From Prevotella sp. UBA7764 (GTDB lineage Bacteria; Bacteroidota; Bacteroidia; Bacteroidales; Bacteroidaceae), in the NCBI GenBank assembly GCA_002481295.1, contig DLDU01000046.1, positions 1 to 36,264 of the forward strand: a DNA stretch of 36,264 bases. The letters are read 5' to 3'. The notes beneath the pieces are model-generated. The model was given only the letters and a program-made list of their open reading frames with translations. It ran no database searches and had not been told where the DNA came from. The stretch's first letter is position 1. The number at the start of each line of letters is the position of its first letter. Shown here piece by piece: positions 6,976 to 14,605 of the stretch. The translations under genes and the position numbers were made by a program.

Positions 6976-7062
6976 ATGGGATAAATGGGGAAAATAGGAC
7001 TTATGGGGTGAATGGGGTGAAGAAATCCCCACAGACCCCACAGACCCCATCGACCCCACAGA
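6976..7062. repeat. Facing arrays of 9-bp repeats (ATGGGGTGA x5 versus CCCCACAGA x4)
   Basis: Five 9-bp units of the form ATGGGGTGA, increasingly exact towards the centre, fill 6976-7020. A 6-bp spacer follows, then four units CCCCACAGA (one is CCCCATCGA) at 7027-7062. The G-rich and C-rich arrays can pair, so one strand can form a hairpin with a small loop and the other strand may form G-rich structures. It lies just past the greA stop and upstream of the 48-residue gene. Confidence 0.85.
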
Positions 7063-7074
7063 CCGCAACCTTGA

Positions 7075-7539
7075 TTAAAGACTGATGGACTCTATCCGCA
7101 GTTTCAGGATACCGGCGGGCACTTTTACATTCACGACATCCCCTACCCGCTTGTTGAGCAAAGCCTGTGCAATCGGAGACTTAATGGAGATCTTTCCCTC
7201 CCGCAGGTTGGCCTCATGAGGACTGGCCAACGTGTAGCAGAGCTTGCGATCGTGGGTCAAATCCGTGATCTCCACTTTGCAGAGCAACTGCACGCTGTCG
7301 GCATTTACCCGGTCTGCGTCGAGCACACGGGCATGGGCCAACACATTCTGCTTAAAGCGGATGCGGCCCAGCAGACGGGAATGCTCGCGCTTCGCCGCAC
7401 GATACTCGAAGTTCTCGCTCAAGTCGCCCTTGTCACGAGCCTCTGACACGGCATCGATCGCCTTGGGCAACTCCACCTTGATCATATGGTTGAGTTCGGC
7501 TACGAGTTCATCATAGCCTTCCTGTGACATAAATTCCAT
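7075..7539 (-). CDS. greA: Transcription elongation factor GreA
   Basis: 154 residues, close to the 158 of E. coli GreA. GreA enters the secondary channel of RNA polymerase and stimulates cleavage of backtracked transcripts. The N-terminal coiled coil (about 1-75) carries the acidic tip in GDLSENFEY, the family's catalytic signature, followed by AAKREHSRLLGRI. The C-terminal FKBP-like domain shows SPIAQALLNKRVGDVV. It follows the TPR gene by 65 bases on the same strand and may be the last core gene of that transcript. Confidence 0.96.
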   Translation of the reverse strand: MEFMSQEGYDELVAELNHMIKVELPKAIDAVSEARDKGDLSENFEYRAAKREHSRLLGRIRFKQNVLAHARVLDADRVNADSVQLLCKVEITDLTHDRKLCYTLASPHEANLREGKISIKSPIAQALLNKRVGDVVNVKVPAGILKLRIESISL

Positions 7540-7604
7540 GATAAACCTTTGTATAGGAGTGAATCTATAAACCTTTTTCTAACGCATACTTACAGCAAGC
7601 ACCT

Positions 7605-9626
7605 TTATCGGCGCTTGCCTTTCTCCGTGTTCCGTTTCGCGCCGGACTTACGCTCACCAAGCTGCTTGCTAAGCGCATAGGCATGATAGAGTCCCAGCTC
7701 ACCGGCCTTACTGAGATCTTGCTGAGCCATGTGCAGGTTGCCGCTATAGTAATAGGCCAGTCCACGATTGTAATAAGCCTCAGCCAGACGCGAATCTATT
7801 TGCAGCGCACGCGTGTAGTCATCGATGGCATGGGTGTAGTTCTTCTGACCTGCATAGAAGTTACCACGATTATAGTAGAGGTAAGCATTCTTTGGAGCCA
7901 GCTGGATCGCTTCGGCATAGTCACCCTCCACCTGTGAGGTCTTCATGCTGACGTTCTGCCCCTTGGAAGCCTCATAGTCATTGAGCATCAGCTGGCAGAG
8001 AGCCCGTTCAGAACGTCCGAGCACGCTTTGCTTCTCCATGGCCACATAGTCGTCGAGATCAGACAGCGCATCGCTGTAGTTCTGCAGTTCAGCGTATGCC
8101 ACGGCTCGCTGCAAGAGCAGAGCGGCACGCTGATGTGGATCCTTCTCTTCCTTGATACCCTCCGAAAGGTTGTCGACGAGTTGGAAGATCTGCTTGGAGC
8201 TCACGTCGTCCATCTTCTTGCTTTGGTTGCAAGTCAGATAGAGTCGCTTGAGCGGCTGCATCTTATTGTTGAACTGCTCCAAGGTGGTGTCGAAAGCCTT
8301 ACCACCGTTGACCGTGTTGACAAAATTGAAATACGACAGGCGATAGGACGGCAGCATAGCCACCTCGACAGCATTGTTCTGGATGGCGCCACGGATGTCG
8401 CTCTTGTATTCGTGCTCGACGGTCTGCGGCTGATCCTCCACGACGATGTCGTTATATTTGCTGATATCGATCTCGGAACGTCGGCGCACCTCTCTGAGCT
8501 TTTTACGACTCCACCGCTGCTGGATACCCACATGTTTATCCATCTGTGCCTTGAAGATGCGAAACTCATCGAGCTCGGCCTTTGCGGTCATGCCCTGTTT
8601 GCGATAGCATTGCGCACGCTGCGACAGACCCGTCCAGAAATTGGGGAACTGACTGATGACAGCAGAATAGTCGCGGATGGCCGCCCGCAGATTACCGAGC
8701 TTGTCGTTGAGCAAGGCACGGTTGTAGATAGCCATGAAGTTCTGTGGCTCCATCCTCACCACAAAGTCGAAGTCCTTCAGCGCACGGTTGTCGTCACCAA
8801 GCTGCAAGCGCAGCAAGCCACGATTGTAGTGAGCCAGGAAGTTGTTAGGATCCAAGTCGATGGCCATGTCATAGTCCGCCATCGCACCACGAAGGTTGTT
8901 GAGGTTGAGTCTCACCAAGGCGCGGTTGACATAGTTGTGCACGACTTTCGGACGCAGATTGATCAGCTTGCTCAGACAGGAGTCAGCGACGGCCCAATGC
9001 TTACGGTTGAGGGCGATGGCCGAGCGCGTTGCCCACGCATCGACATTATACGGGTCAATGGTGAGGCTGCGTGCCAACCAATGGTCGGCCTGCATCGTAT
9101 CTTTTTTCTCCAGATAGATTTCGGCTTTCAAGGAATAAGCCGTCGCCGTCTTGGACCACCGTGCGATGATCGTGTCAGCGTCCTCCAAGGCATGGTCATA
9201 GTCCTTGACGTTCAGTCGGCAGATAGCTCTGTTGGTCCAGAAGCTGGTCACCGAGGGATTGAGATGGATGGCCCTGTCGTAGTCTGTGATCGCGTCAGCA
9301 TATTTCTGCTGGCGGATACGCGACATGGCACGAAGATCAAAGATCTGCTCGATATAAGGATTGAGGTCAATGGCATGTGATGCGTCTTCCTCGGCACCTA
9401 CATAGTCGTCGAGTGAGTATTTTGCAGCAGCGCGGTCATACCACGGCAACCACAGATAAGGCTTTAAAGCCAAAGCCTTGTTGAAATACTGTATCGACAA
9501 CACATAGTCCTCGTAGTGCAGAGCCACCTCACCGGCAGTGATGAGACGGTCCACATTATATTGCGCATTGGCATGGGAAACAAAGAGCCACACCAGCGAC
9601 AGAAGAAACAATCTGCCCTTGTTCAC
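7605..9626 (-). CDS. Exported TPR-repeat protein
   Basis: 673 residues. Residues 1-21 form a signal peptide that ends in SHANA before QY, so the protein is probably periplasmic. Tandem 34-residue tetratricopeptide repeats fill about residues 25-370 (for example units with ALDLDPNNFLAHYNRG-like consensus). A less regular linker follows (370-510), then further repeats at about 510-650 and a basic Lys/Arg-rich end. TPR arrays serve as protein-binding scaffolds; the partner is not evident. The gene lies between def and greA on one strand with gaps of 44 and 65 bases. The family call is sure; the cellular role is not known. Confidence 0.92.
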   Translation of the reverse strand: MNKGRLFLLSLVWLFVSHANAQYNVDRLITAGEVALHYEDYVLSIQYFNKALALKPYLWLPWYDRAAAKYSLDDYVGAEEDASHAIDLNPYIEQIFDLRAMSRIRQQKYADAITDYDRAIHLNPSVTSFWTNRAICRLNVKDYDHALEDADTIIARWSKTATAYSLKAEIYLEKKDTMQADHWLARSLTIDPYNVDAWATRSAIALNRKHWAVADSCLSKLINLRPKVVHNYVNRALVRLNLNNLRGAMADYDMAIDLDPNNFLAHYNRGLLRLQLGDDNRALKDFDFVVRMEPQNFMAIYNRALLNDKLGNLRAAIRDYSAVISQFPNFWTGLSQRAQCYRKQGMTAKAELDEFRIFKAQMDKHVGIQQRWSRKKLREVRRRSEIDISKYNDIVVEDQPQTVEHEYKSDIRGAIQNNAVEVAMLPSYRLSYFNFVNTVNGGKAFDTTLEQFNNKMQPLKRLYLTCNQSKKMDDVSSKQIFQLVDNLSEGIKEEKDPHQRAALLLQRAVAYAELQNYSDALSDLDDYVAMEKQSVLGRSERALCQLMLNDYEASKGQNVSMKTSQVEGDYAEAIQLAPKNAYLYYNRGNFYAGQKNYTHAIDDYTRALQIDSRLAEAYYNRGLAYYYSGNLHMAQQDLSKAGELGLYHAYALSKQLGERKSGAKRNTEKGKRR

Positions 9627-9670
9627 CTTAATACCTAAGATCCTGAAATACGTTTTGCCTTACCTCTTCT

Positions 9671-10234
9671 CTACTTCTTGTGAATCGTCTTCACACGATA
9701 GCCGCAGCGGAACTTGCCCTGCATGATACCGCGAAGCTTGTTGCGGATGAGCTGCTTGCGCAGAGGCGTCACCTTGTCGACATACATCACGCCTTCGAGA
9801 TGATCGAACTCATGCTGCATGACGCGTGCCAGATAACCGTCGACCCACTCGTCGTGAGGCTGGAAATAATCGTCGAGATACGTGACATGAATACGTTTCG
9901 GACGTGTCACGTTCTCGCTCAGCCCCGGTATCGACAGACATCCCTCCTCAAGCGTCTCCTTGTCCTTGTCGTCTGTCTCAATGATATGAGGATTGACAAA
10001 GACATGGCGGAAGCCCTTGTACTCAGGGAAGTCTTCTTTCAGCACGTCGAGGTCGATGACGACGACACGGATGGACTTACCGATTTGTGGTGCAGCAAGT
10101 CCTACACCACCCGCATTGTCGAGCGTCTCATACATGTCACTGATCAACTGCGGCAGCGAGGCATCGCTGGGGTCTACATCCTGAGCCACCTTGCGGAGTA
10201 CAGGTTGTCCATAAGTATAAATGGGTAATATCAT
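9671..10234 (-). CDS. def: Peptide deformylase
   Basis: 187 residues. The enzyme removes the formyl group from the N-terminal Met of new proteins, a partner reaction to Fmt (gene at 32163). All three family motifs are present: GVGLAAPQIG (GxGxAAxQ), EGCLS (metal-ligand Cys) and HEFDHLEG (HExxH with two His ligands and the catalytic Glu). The start overlaps the stop of ruvX by four bases, so the two are translationally coupled. Confidence 0.97.
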   Translation of the reverse strand: MILPIYTYGQPVLRKVAQDVDPSDASLPQLISDMYETLDNAGGVGLAAPQIGKSIRVVVIDLDVLKEDFPEYKGFRHVFVNPHIIETDDKDKETLEEGCLSIPGLSENVTRPKRIHVTYLDDYFQPHDEWVDGYLARVMQHEFDHLEGVMYVDKVTPLRKQLIRNKLRGIMQGKFRCGYRVKTIHKK

Positions 10235-10653
10235 ATTCTTCTTTGTGAATTCATAAAATCTTGCAGGATGATGGTGGCACTCACCTCATCCACGAGTCCT
10301 TTGTTCTCTCGTCTTGTCTTCTTCTTCACGCCGCCTTCGATGATGGCCCGGTGTGCCAACACCGACGTGAAACGCTCGTCGTAGTAGACGATCGGCACCG
10401 CCGGCATCTCCTTGCGCCACCGCTTCACGAAGGCCTCCACGCGCGCCAGATTCTCAGACGGAGCGCCATTGGGCTGAGTAGGCTTACCGATGACAATCTT
10501 CTCCACGTTTTCCTCAGAGATATATTTCTTCAGGAAATCCATGAGATTTTTCGTCTCTACCGTAGCCAGCCCATTGGCAATAATCTTCAAAGGGTCAGTA
10601 ACGGCAAGCCCCGTTCGGCGCTTGCCGTAGTCGATGGAAAGAATTCTTCCCAA
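10231..10653 (-). CDS. ruvX: YqgF/RuvX family Holliday junction resolvase-like nuclease
   Basis: 140 residues, the usual size. The RNase H-like fold is shown by an N-terminal DYGKRRTGLAVTDP with the catalytic Asp, VIGKP, YDERFTS and a C-terminal DEVSATIILQDFM with the last acidic residue. In E. coli YqgF acts in 16S rRNA 5' maturation; a resolvase role is also proposed for the family. It sits between the SPOR lipoprotein gene (21-base gap) and def (4-base overlap). Confidence 0.95.
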   Translation of the reverse strand: MGRILSIDYGKRRTGLAVTDPLKIIANGLATVETKNLMDFLKKYISEENVEKIVIGKPTQPNGAPSENLARVEAFVKRWRKEMPAVPIVYYDERFTSVLAHRAIIEGGVKKKTRRENKGLVDEVSATIILQDFMNSQRRI

Positions 10654-10674
10654 TGTATATAACTGTTTGGAAAA

Positions 10675-11175
10675 TTATTTCTTAAACAGCAACCAAGCGT
10701 CGCTCTTAGGATTGAACTTGCTGCCACGGATGGCATCACGGCTCTGCACGGCACTTGCCTTATCATCAGAGGTAGATGCGATGACACGGTACATGTTCAC
10801 CTGTGGGTTATAAGCGATCTGAGCATCGTAGCCGCCCTGCTTCAGTGTGCTCTGCAGTCCCTCGGCGTTTGCCTTCAGAGAGAAAGAGCCCACCACGACA
10901 CTGTAGGCCTGCAAGCCCTTACCGCTGACAACGGTAACGCTCTCACTGCGCACGTTGGCATTGTTGACATTGGTCACAGTGGTCTGGTCAGCCTGCTTCT
11001 CAGCCAGCGGAGTCACCACGGGAGCCTCGTCCTGCACGGGCTTCTGCTGGTTCTGCTGCTCTTCCTGAGCCTTAGCCTTCTCATAGGCCTTCTTGTAGGC
11101 ATCTTCTTTTGTTCCACAACTGGTAAAAGCGAAAGCAAGGCACAGTGCTGTGCTTAATAACACATATTTTCTCAT
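10675..11175 (-). CDS. SPOR-domain lipoprotein
   Basis: 166 residues. A signal peptide ends in a lipobox with Cys at residue 20 (FTSC), so the mature protein should be lipid-anchored. A charged, Gln/Glu-rich spacer (21-85) leads to a C-terminal SPOR domain (about 88-165: YSVVVGSFSLKANAEGLQSTL, then YRVIAST). SPOR domains bind denuded peptidoglycan glycan strands, often at division sites. It is the first gene of the probable transcript with ruvX, def, the TPR gene and greA. Confidence 0.92.
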   Translation of the reverse strand: MRKYVLLSTALCLAFAFTSCGTKEDAYKKAYEKAKAQEEQQNQQKPVQDEAPVVTPLAEKQADQTTVTNVNNANVRSESVTVVSGKGLQAYSVVVGSFSLKANAEGLQSTLKQGGYDAQIAYNPQVNMYRVIASTSDDKASAVQSRDAIRGSKFNPKSDAWLLFKK

Positions 11176-11380
11176 TATCTTCTATTTGATTTTAATATTA
11201 TTGTTCTGTTGACATTCTCACTCTTTACGTCTAAAGGCATTCAACCTTTTATTTTGCGAAATTACTAAATTAATTACGAAAGCATCCTTTTCGTGCACAT
11301 AAAGTTTGTTAAATCAGTGAATCAGAGGGTATTTAACAAAAAATATACCCACAAAGCATGTCATTACGGAAAAAAAATCA

Positions 11381-11388
11381 TATATTTG
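11381..11388 (+). promoter_or_regulatory. Bacteroidetes -7 box (TATATTTG) of the YtxH-like operon
   Basis: Perfect TAnnTTTG followed by CA, 36 bases before the start codon at 11425. No good -33 TTG is seen. Confidence 0.7.
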
Positions 11389-11424
11389 CAACAGATAAAT
11401 TTAAAACCACAAAACACTAAGTTT

Positions 11425-11643
11425 ATGAAAACATTAGGTTATATCTCAGCTTTCTTAGGTGGTGCCATTGCCGGCGCAGCCATTGGTCTGTTACTCGCCC
11501 CGGAGAAAGGCGCAGACACCCGCACGAAGATTTCCGACGCTGTTGATGATTTTTGCAAGAAGCACGACATCAAGCTTGCACGCAAAGATGCTGACGATCT
11601 TGTAGACGACATCAAAGACGCCGTAGACAGCACGAATGCATAG
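11425..11643 (+). CDS. YtxH domain-containing protein
   Basis: 72 residues from the ATG at 11425; the frame is open from 11293, but the -7 box at 11381-11388 lies inside that extension. An N-terminal membrane helix rich in Gly and Ala (residues 5-26, ending LLLAPEKG) is followed by DTRTKISDAVDDFCKK, the typical YtxH arrangement, and an acidic C-terminal helix. YtxH proteins are small membrane-anchored proteins linked with stress in other bacteria. It heads an operon with the holin-like and 85-residue genes. Confidence 0.9.
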   Translation: MKTLGYISAFLGGAIAGAAIGLLLAPEKGADTRTKISDAVDDFCKKHDIKLARKDADDLVDDIKDAVDSTNA

Positions 11644-11806
11644 GCCGGGCGGTTCACACAAACTGTAGCAAGCCCATGCACAATGGACGAACACTAATAT
11701 AATAAGGAGTAAATTGAAAATTCCGTTTCTAACCCGGCGAGGCCAGCGCAAGCAAGACGATGCGTTGCACGAGCCTCGCCAAGGTTTGTTTCATCAAGAC
11801 TTCCAC

Positions 11807-12157
11807 ATGTTTTCCAACGACCAAAACATAGAGACCATCGCCCAACTGGTAGAGAGTGTGAAGCACTACGCCAGTCTGCAAGGTGAGAATGTGAAATTGG
11901 AAGTAGTGGAGAAGACCGTCAGAGTGCTCACCGTGGTGGCGATGACCGCCATTCTGTCCCTGATACTGATGTTGATTCTCATCTATCTCAGTTTCGCAGC
12001 CGCCTTTGCGCTCACTCCTCTCGTGGGCTCTGTAGCTGCCTTCCTCATCATTTCAGGCATCTATCTGGTGATACTCTTGCTCTTCCTTATATTCAGAAAG
12101 AGATGGATCGAGCGTCCGCTTGTCCATTTCCTCGCGTCCATCTTACTAAGCAATTAA
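11807..12157 (+). CDS. Phage-holin-like (YqjE/holin-X type) membrane protein
   Basis: 116 residues from the ATG at 11807. A TTG at 11714 preceded by AAGGAG would add 31 residues; I prefer the ATG because the region from MFSND onward reads like the start of related proteins I remember. A cytoplasmic helix (about 5-38) leads to two membrane helices (about 40-65 and 70-94) and a short basic tail. Despite the family name, chromosomal members next to YtxH genes are not known to lyse cells. The next gene starts three bases after its stop. Confidence 0.8.
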   Translation: MFSNDQNIETIAQLVESVKHYASLQGENVKLEVVEKTVRVLTVVAMTAILSLILMLILIYLSFAAAFALTPLVGSVAAFLIISGIYLVILLLFLIFRKRWIERPLVHFLASILLSN

Positions 12158-12160
12158 ATC

Positions 12161-12418
12161 ATGAACAACCATACCACAGACTTTACCACCTACCGCAGCC
12201 TGGAAGAAATTGCCATGCGCAGACGTATCCTCAAGGAGCAGATCGACGAGGATCGCAAGAAGATCCAGCAACAATGGCAGTCGCTGTTCCGCAAACCCGA
12301 GGGCTTCAAGAAAGATGCCACGCCTTCAAAGCGCATTGGCAGCCTCGTCAACACAGGTGCCGGACTCCTCGACGCTTTCCTCTTGGGATGGAAGCTCTAC
12401 CGCAAATTCAAGAAGTGA
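12161..12418 (+). CDS. Small hypothetical protein of the YtxH/holin-like operon
   Basis: 85 residues, starting three bases after the holin-like gene ends. Highly charged N-terminal helix (RRRILKEQIDEDRKKIQQQW) with a short C-terminal hydrophobic patch (GAGLLDAFLLGWKLY) that may touch the membrane, and a basic end. I recognise no named family. The arrangement (YtxH-like, holin-like, small charged protein) suggests the three work together at the membrane. Confidence 0.8.
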   Translation: MNNHTTDFTTYRSLEEIAMRRRILKEQIDEDRKKIQQQWQSLFRKPEGFKKDATPSKRIGSLVNTGAGLLDAFLLGWKLYRKFKK

Positions 12419-12516
12419 GCTACGAGGCTACAACTGTGCCAAATACTGTTCAAAACATTAAAATGCAAGCCCAACCTTGTTAATAAAGGTTATTATATCA
12501 TCATTTATGGGTGGAT

Positions 12517-12550
12517 TTGGAACAAAACTCGAGAAACATTCGTAACTTTG
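12517..12550 (+). promoter_or_regulatory. Promoter of a probable short RNA
   Basis: TAACTTTG at 12543-12550 is a consensus -7 box. TTG at 12517-12519 could be the -33 element, though the 23-base spacing is a little long. No gene start follows before the terminator at 12593. Confidence 0.6.
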
Positions 12551-12556
12551 CACCGT

Positions 12557-12617
12557 GTTTTTCATAGTATTAGATTTAAGGTTAACAAGGTTGGAGTACA
12601 GCGGTACTCCTTTTTTT
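12557..12617 (+). ncRNA. Candidate short non-coding RNA or attenuated leader (about 60 nt)
   Basis: A transcript from the promoter at 12543-12550 would start near 12557 and stop at the strong hairpin at 12593-12617, leaving about 36 unstructured A+U-rich bases before the terminator. No open frame of useful size lies inside it. No plus-strand gene follows (the next gene, ending at 12715, is on the minus strand), so it would be a free-standing RNA. The start and the RNA itself are inferred; the promoter and hairpin are seen. Confidence 0.45.
12593..12617 (+). terminator. Intrinsic terminator
   Basis: Perfect 7-bp stem GGAGTAC / GTACTCC with a four-base loop, followed by seven T. Confidence 0.85.
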
Positions 12618-12714
12618 ATGCCCATACGTCAAGTACGCCCTTATTTTCTTATCTGAAAATCTCTCTGCTTACAGCATTCCTGCAAGCAAACTCCCCTCTC
12701 TCTTACAATACTTC

Positions 12715-13485
12715 CTACATCTCTATCTTCATGCCGTCGTACGGAAACAGACAGCCTTCCGGCAGTCTCGCGTTGGCCTCGTCATAGAGTCCCACGTCGT
12801 GGGTAAGATGGATGATAAAGGTTCGGCGCGCGCCCAACTTCTTTCCCATGGCGACAGCGTCGGGAATGAGCTGATGGCTGTGGTGGGGCTTTTCCCATCT
12901 GAGTCCATTGACAACCAGCGTATCGACGCCCTCTAAGAGGGCCAACTGACTGTCGTCGATGTCCTTCATGTCGGTGATATAGGCCAGCGGACCAAAGCGA
13001 TAGCCCAGCACGGGCAACTTGTCGTGCATCACCTCGACAGGCAGCACGTCGATGTCGCCCACCCGCAAAGGTTCTTCTTTGTGCAGCGTATGGAGCTCTA
13101 TCTTCGGCACACCAGGATAGAGATGTTCCGCGAAACAATAGGGGAAATTGTGTCTGACGGCCTTCACACAAGGCTCATTGCCATACATGGGGATGTCGCC
13201 CAGATAGCTATAAGGCCGCAGATCGTCCAATCCGCCCACATGATCGTAGTGGGCATGAGTGAGCAGCACAGCATCAATCTTTCGGAAAGGCAGTGGCAAC
13301 AACTGTTGCCGGATATCAGGACCGCAGTCGATCAGAATGCGCGTGGACGCAGTCTCCAGCAACGCCGCCGTACGCAGACGGTGGTCGCGCGGATCCTTGC
13401 TGTCGCAAACCGCACAATGACATCCTATCACCGGCACACCGTTGGATGTACCGGTACCCAAAAAGGTCAACTGCATCTTTGCCAT
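12715..13485 (-). CDS. MBL-fold metallo-hydrolase, PhnP-like
   Basis: 256 residues from the ATG at 13485; an upstream GTG at 13488 and an ATG at 13476 are alternatives. The metallo-beta-lactamase fold is shown by FLGTGTSNGVP near the N-terminus, the HxHxDH metal motif THAHYDHVGGLDDLRP (about residue 77) and later His and Asp ligands (VMHDKL, YITDMK, HLTHD). A CHCAVC pair of cysteines near residue 25 is like that of PhnP-type phosphodiesterases. The substrate is not clear from sequence. Last gene of a minus-strand run after murB (22-base gap). Confidence 0.9.
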   Translation of the reverse strand: MAKMQLTFLGTGTSNGVPVIGCHCAVCDSKDPRDHRLRTAALLETASTRILIDCGPDIRQQLLPLPFRKIDAVLLTHAHYDHVGGLDDLRPYSYLGDIPMYGNEPCVKAVRHNFPYCFAEHLYPGVPKIELHTLHKEEPLRVGDIDVLPVEVMHDKLPVLGYRFGPLAYITDMKDIDDSQLALLEGVDTLVVNGLRWEKPHHSHQLIPDAVAMGKKLGARRTFIIHLTHDVGLYDEANARLPEGCLFPYDGMKIEM

Positions 13486-13507
13486 CACTTACCTTTCGTC
13501 TCCTACT

Positions 13508-14554
13508 CTATCGAATGTTTACTTCCGGTTTCAATTCCAATCCGAACTTCTCTCTGACGTCAGCCTGTATGGCATGCATCAGCGCGACGACATCCTCGCC
13601 CGTGGCACCGCCCAAATTGACGAGCACCAATGCCTGTTTCTCATACACGCCGGCACGTCCGAGCTTTTTGCCTTTCCATCCGCACTGGTCGATAAGCCAG
13701 CCCGCCGGTATCTTATAGTGTTTTTCGCTGCCCTGCTGCTCGTCGGGCGCGTCGAAGTAGCGGAGGTCGGGATGTTCAGCCTTCAGCCGCTCAAAGGTAG
13801 CCTCATCGACAATCGGATTCATGAAGAAGCTGCCGCCATTGCCGAGCACGGCGGGATCGGGCAGCTTGGCCTGACGTATGCTGATGATTGCATCGCGAAG
13901 CTGTTGAGCCGTCAGCGTATCGACTGCGATGTGGTCTTCTTCCAGCACACGGCGGATATTGCCGTAGTCCAGCCGAGGGCTGAACACGGAAGAGAGCCGA
14001 TAGACGACCCATGTGATCAGATACTTGTCGCGCCACTCATGCTTGAAGCGGCTCTGACGATAGGCATATTCGCAGTCATCGGCAGGTATCGTCACCTGCT
14101 GGCCTGTAGCGATCTCCACAGCCTCGACGCTCACCAGCGTGTCCTTGGCCTCAGCACCGTAGGCACCAATGTTCTGCACGGCGGAAGCGCCGCACTGTCC
14201 GGGGATGAGACTGAGGTTCTCCAGTCCGTACATCTGATGCGCCACAGCATAGGCTACCACATCGTCGAACGTGCATCCAGCCCAACAGCGCAGCAGTGTA
14301 TTGCCCTTGTCGTCGGTCTCGGCATGCACCTCAAAGCGCTGCTCCGGACTGACCACAAGCCCTTGGAAGTCATGGGTGAGCAACAGATTACTGCCGCCAC
14401 CCAGGATCAGCAGAGGCCGGTCGGCATGATCGCGGATATAGGCAGCCGCCTCCACGGCATCGGCCGTAGAGGAAAACTCAAGATATTCATCGCACTGCTG
14501 GTCCATCCCAAACGTGTTGTGATGAAGCAAAGGATAGTGTTGCTGTATTTTCAT
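13508..14554 (-). CDS. murB: UDP-N-acetylenolpyruvoylglucosamine reductase
   Basis: 348 residues, like the type I enzyme of E. coli (342). MurB reduces UDP-GlcNAc-enolpyruvate to UDP-MurNAc with FAD and NADPH in peptidoglycan synthesis. FAD-binding residues appear in LILGGGSNLLL and LIPGQCGASAVQNIGAYG. Catalytic residues are visible: the Arg in YRQSRFK, the Ser in GNGGSFFMNP and the Glu in KPEVNIR at the end. It follows the DUF4348 gene by 51 bases. Confidence 0.97.
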   Translation of the reverse strand: MKIQQHYPLLHHNTFGMDQQCDEYLEFSSTADAVEAAAYIRDHADRPLLILGGGSNLLLTHDFQGLVVSPEQRFEVHAETDDKGNTLLRCWAGCTFDDVVAYAVAHQMYGLENLSLIPGQCGASAVQNIGAYGAEAKDTLVSVEAVEIATGQQVTIPADDCEYAYRQSRFKHEWRDKYLITWVVYRLSSVFSPRLDYGNIRRVLEEDHIAVDTLTAQQLRDAIISIRQAKLPDPAVLGNGGSFFMNPIVDEATFERLKAEHPDLRYFDAPDEQQGSEKHYKIPAGWLIDQCGWKGKKLGRAGVYEKQALVLVNLGGATGEDVVALMHAIQADVREKFGLELKPEVNIR

Positions 14555-14605
14555 TGCCGTCGTTTCTTTTCAATCAATCACAAAGTTCTGTCCACATCCA
14601 TGCGG

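Noticed and set aside
1991..7062. CRISPR array as an explanation of the repeats
   Set aside because: Units are 8-11 bp and directly abutting, without spacers of 25-40 bp, and no cas genes are present.
8028..9380. Plus-strand open frame of 450 codons opposite the TPR gene
   Set aside because: Antisense shadow: the minus strand has a signal peptide and regular TPR repeats; the plus frame has no recognisable domain.
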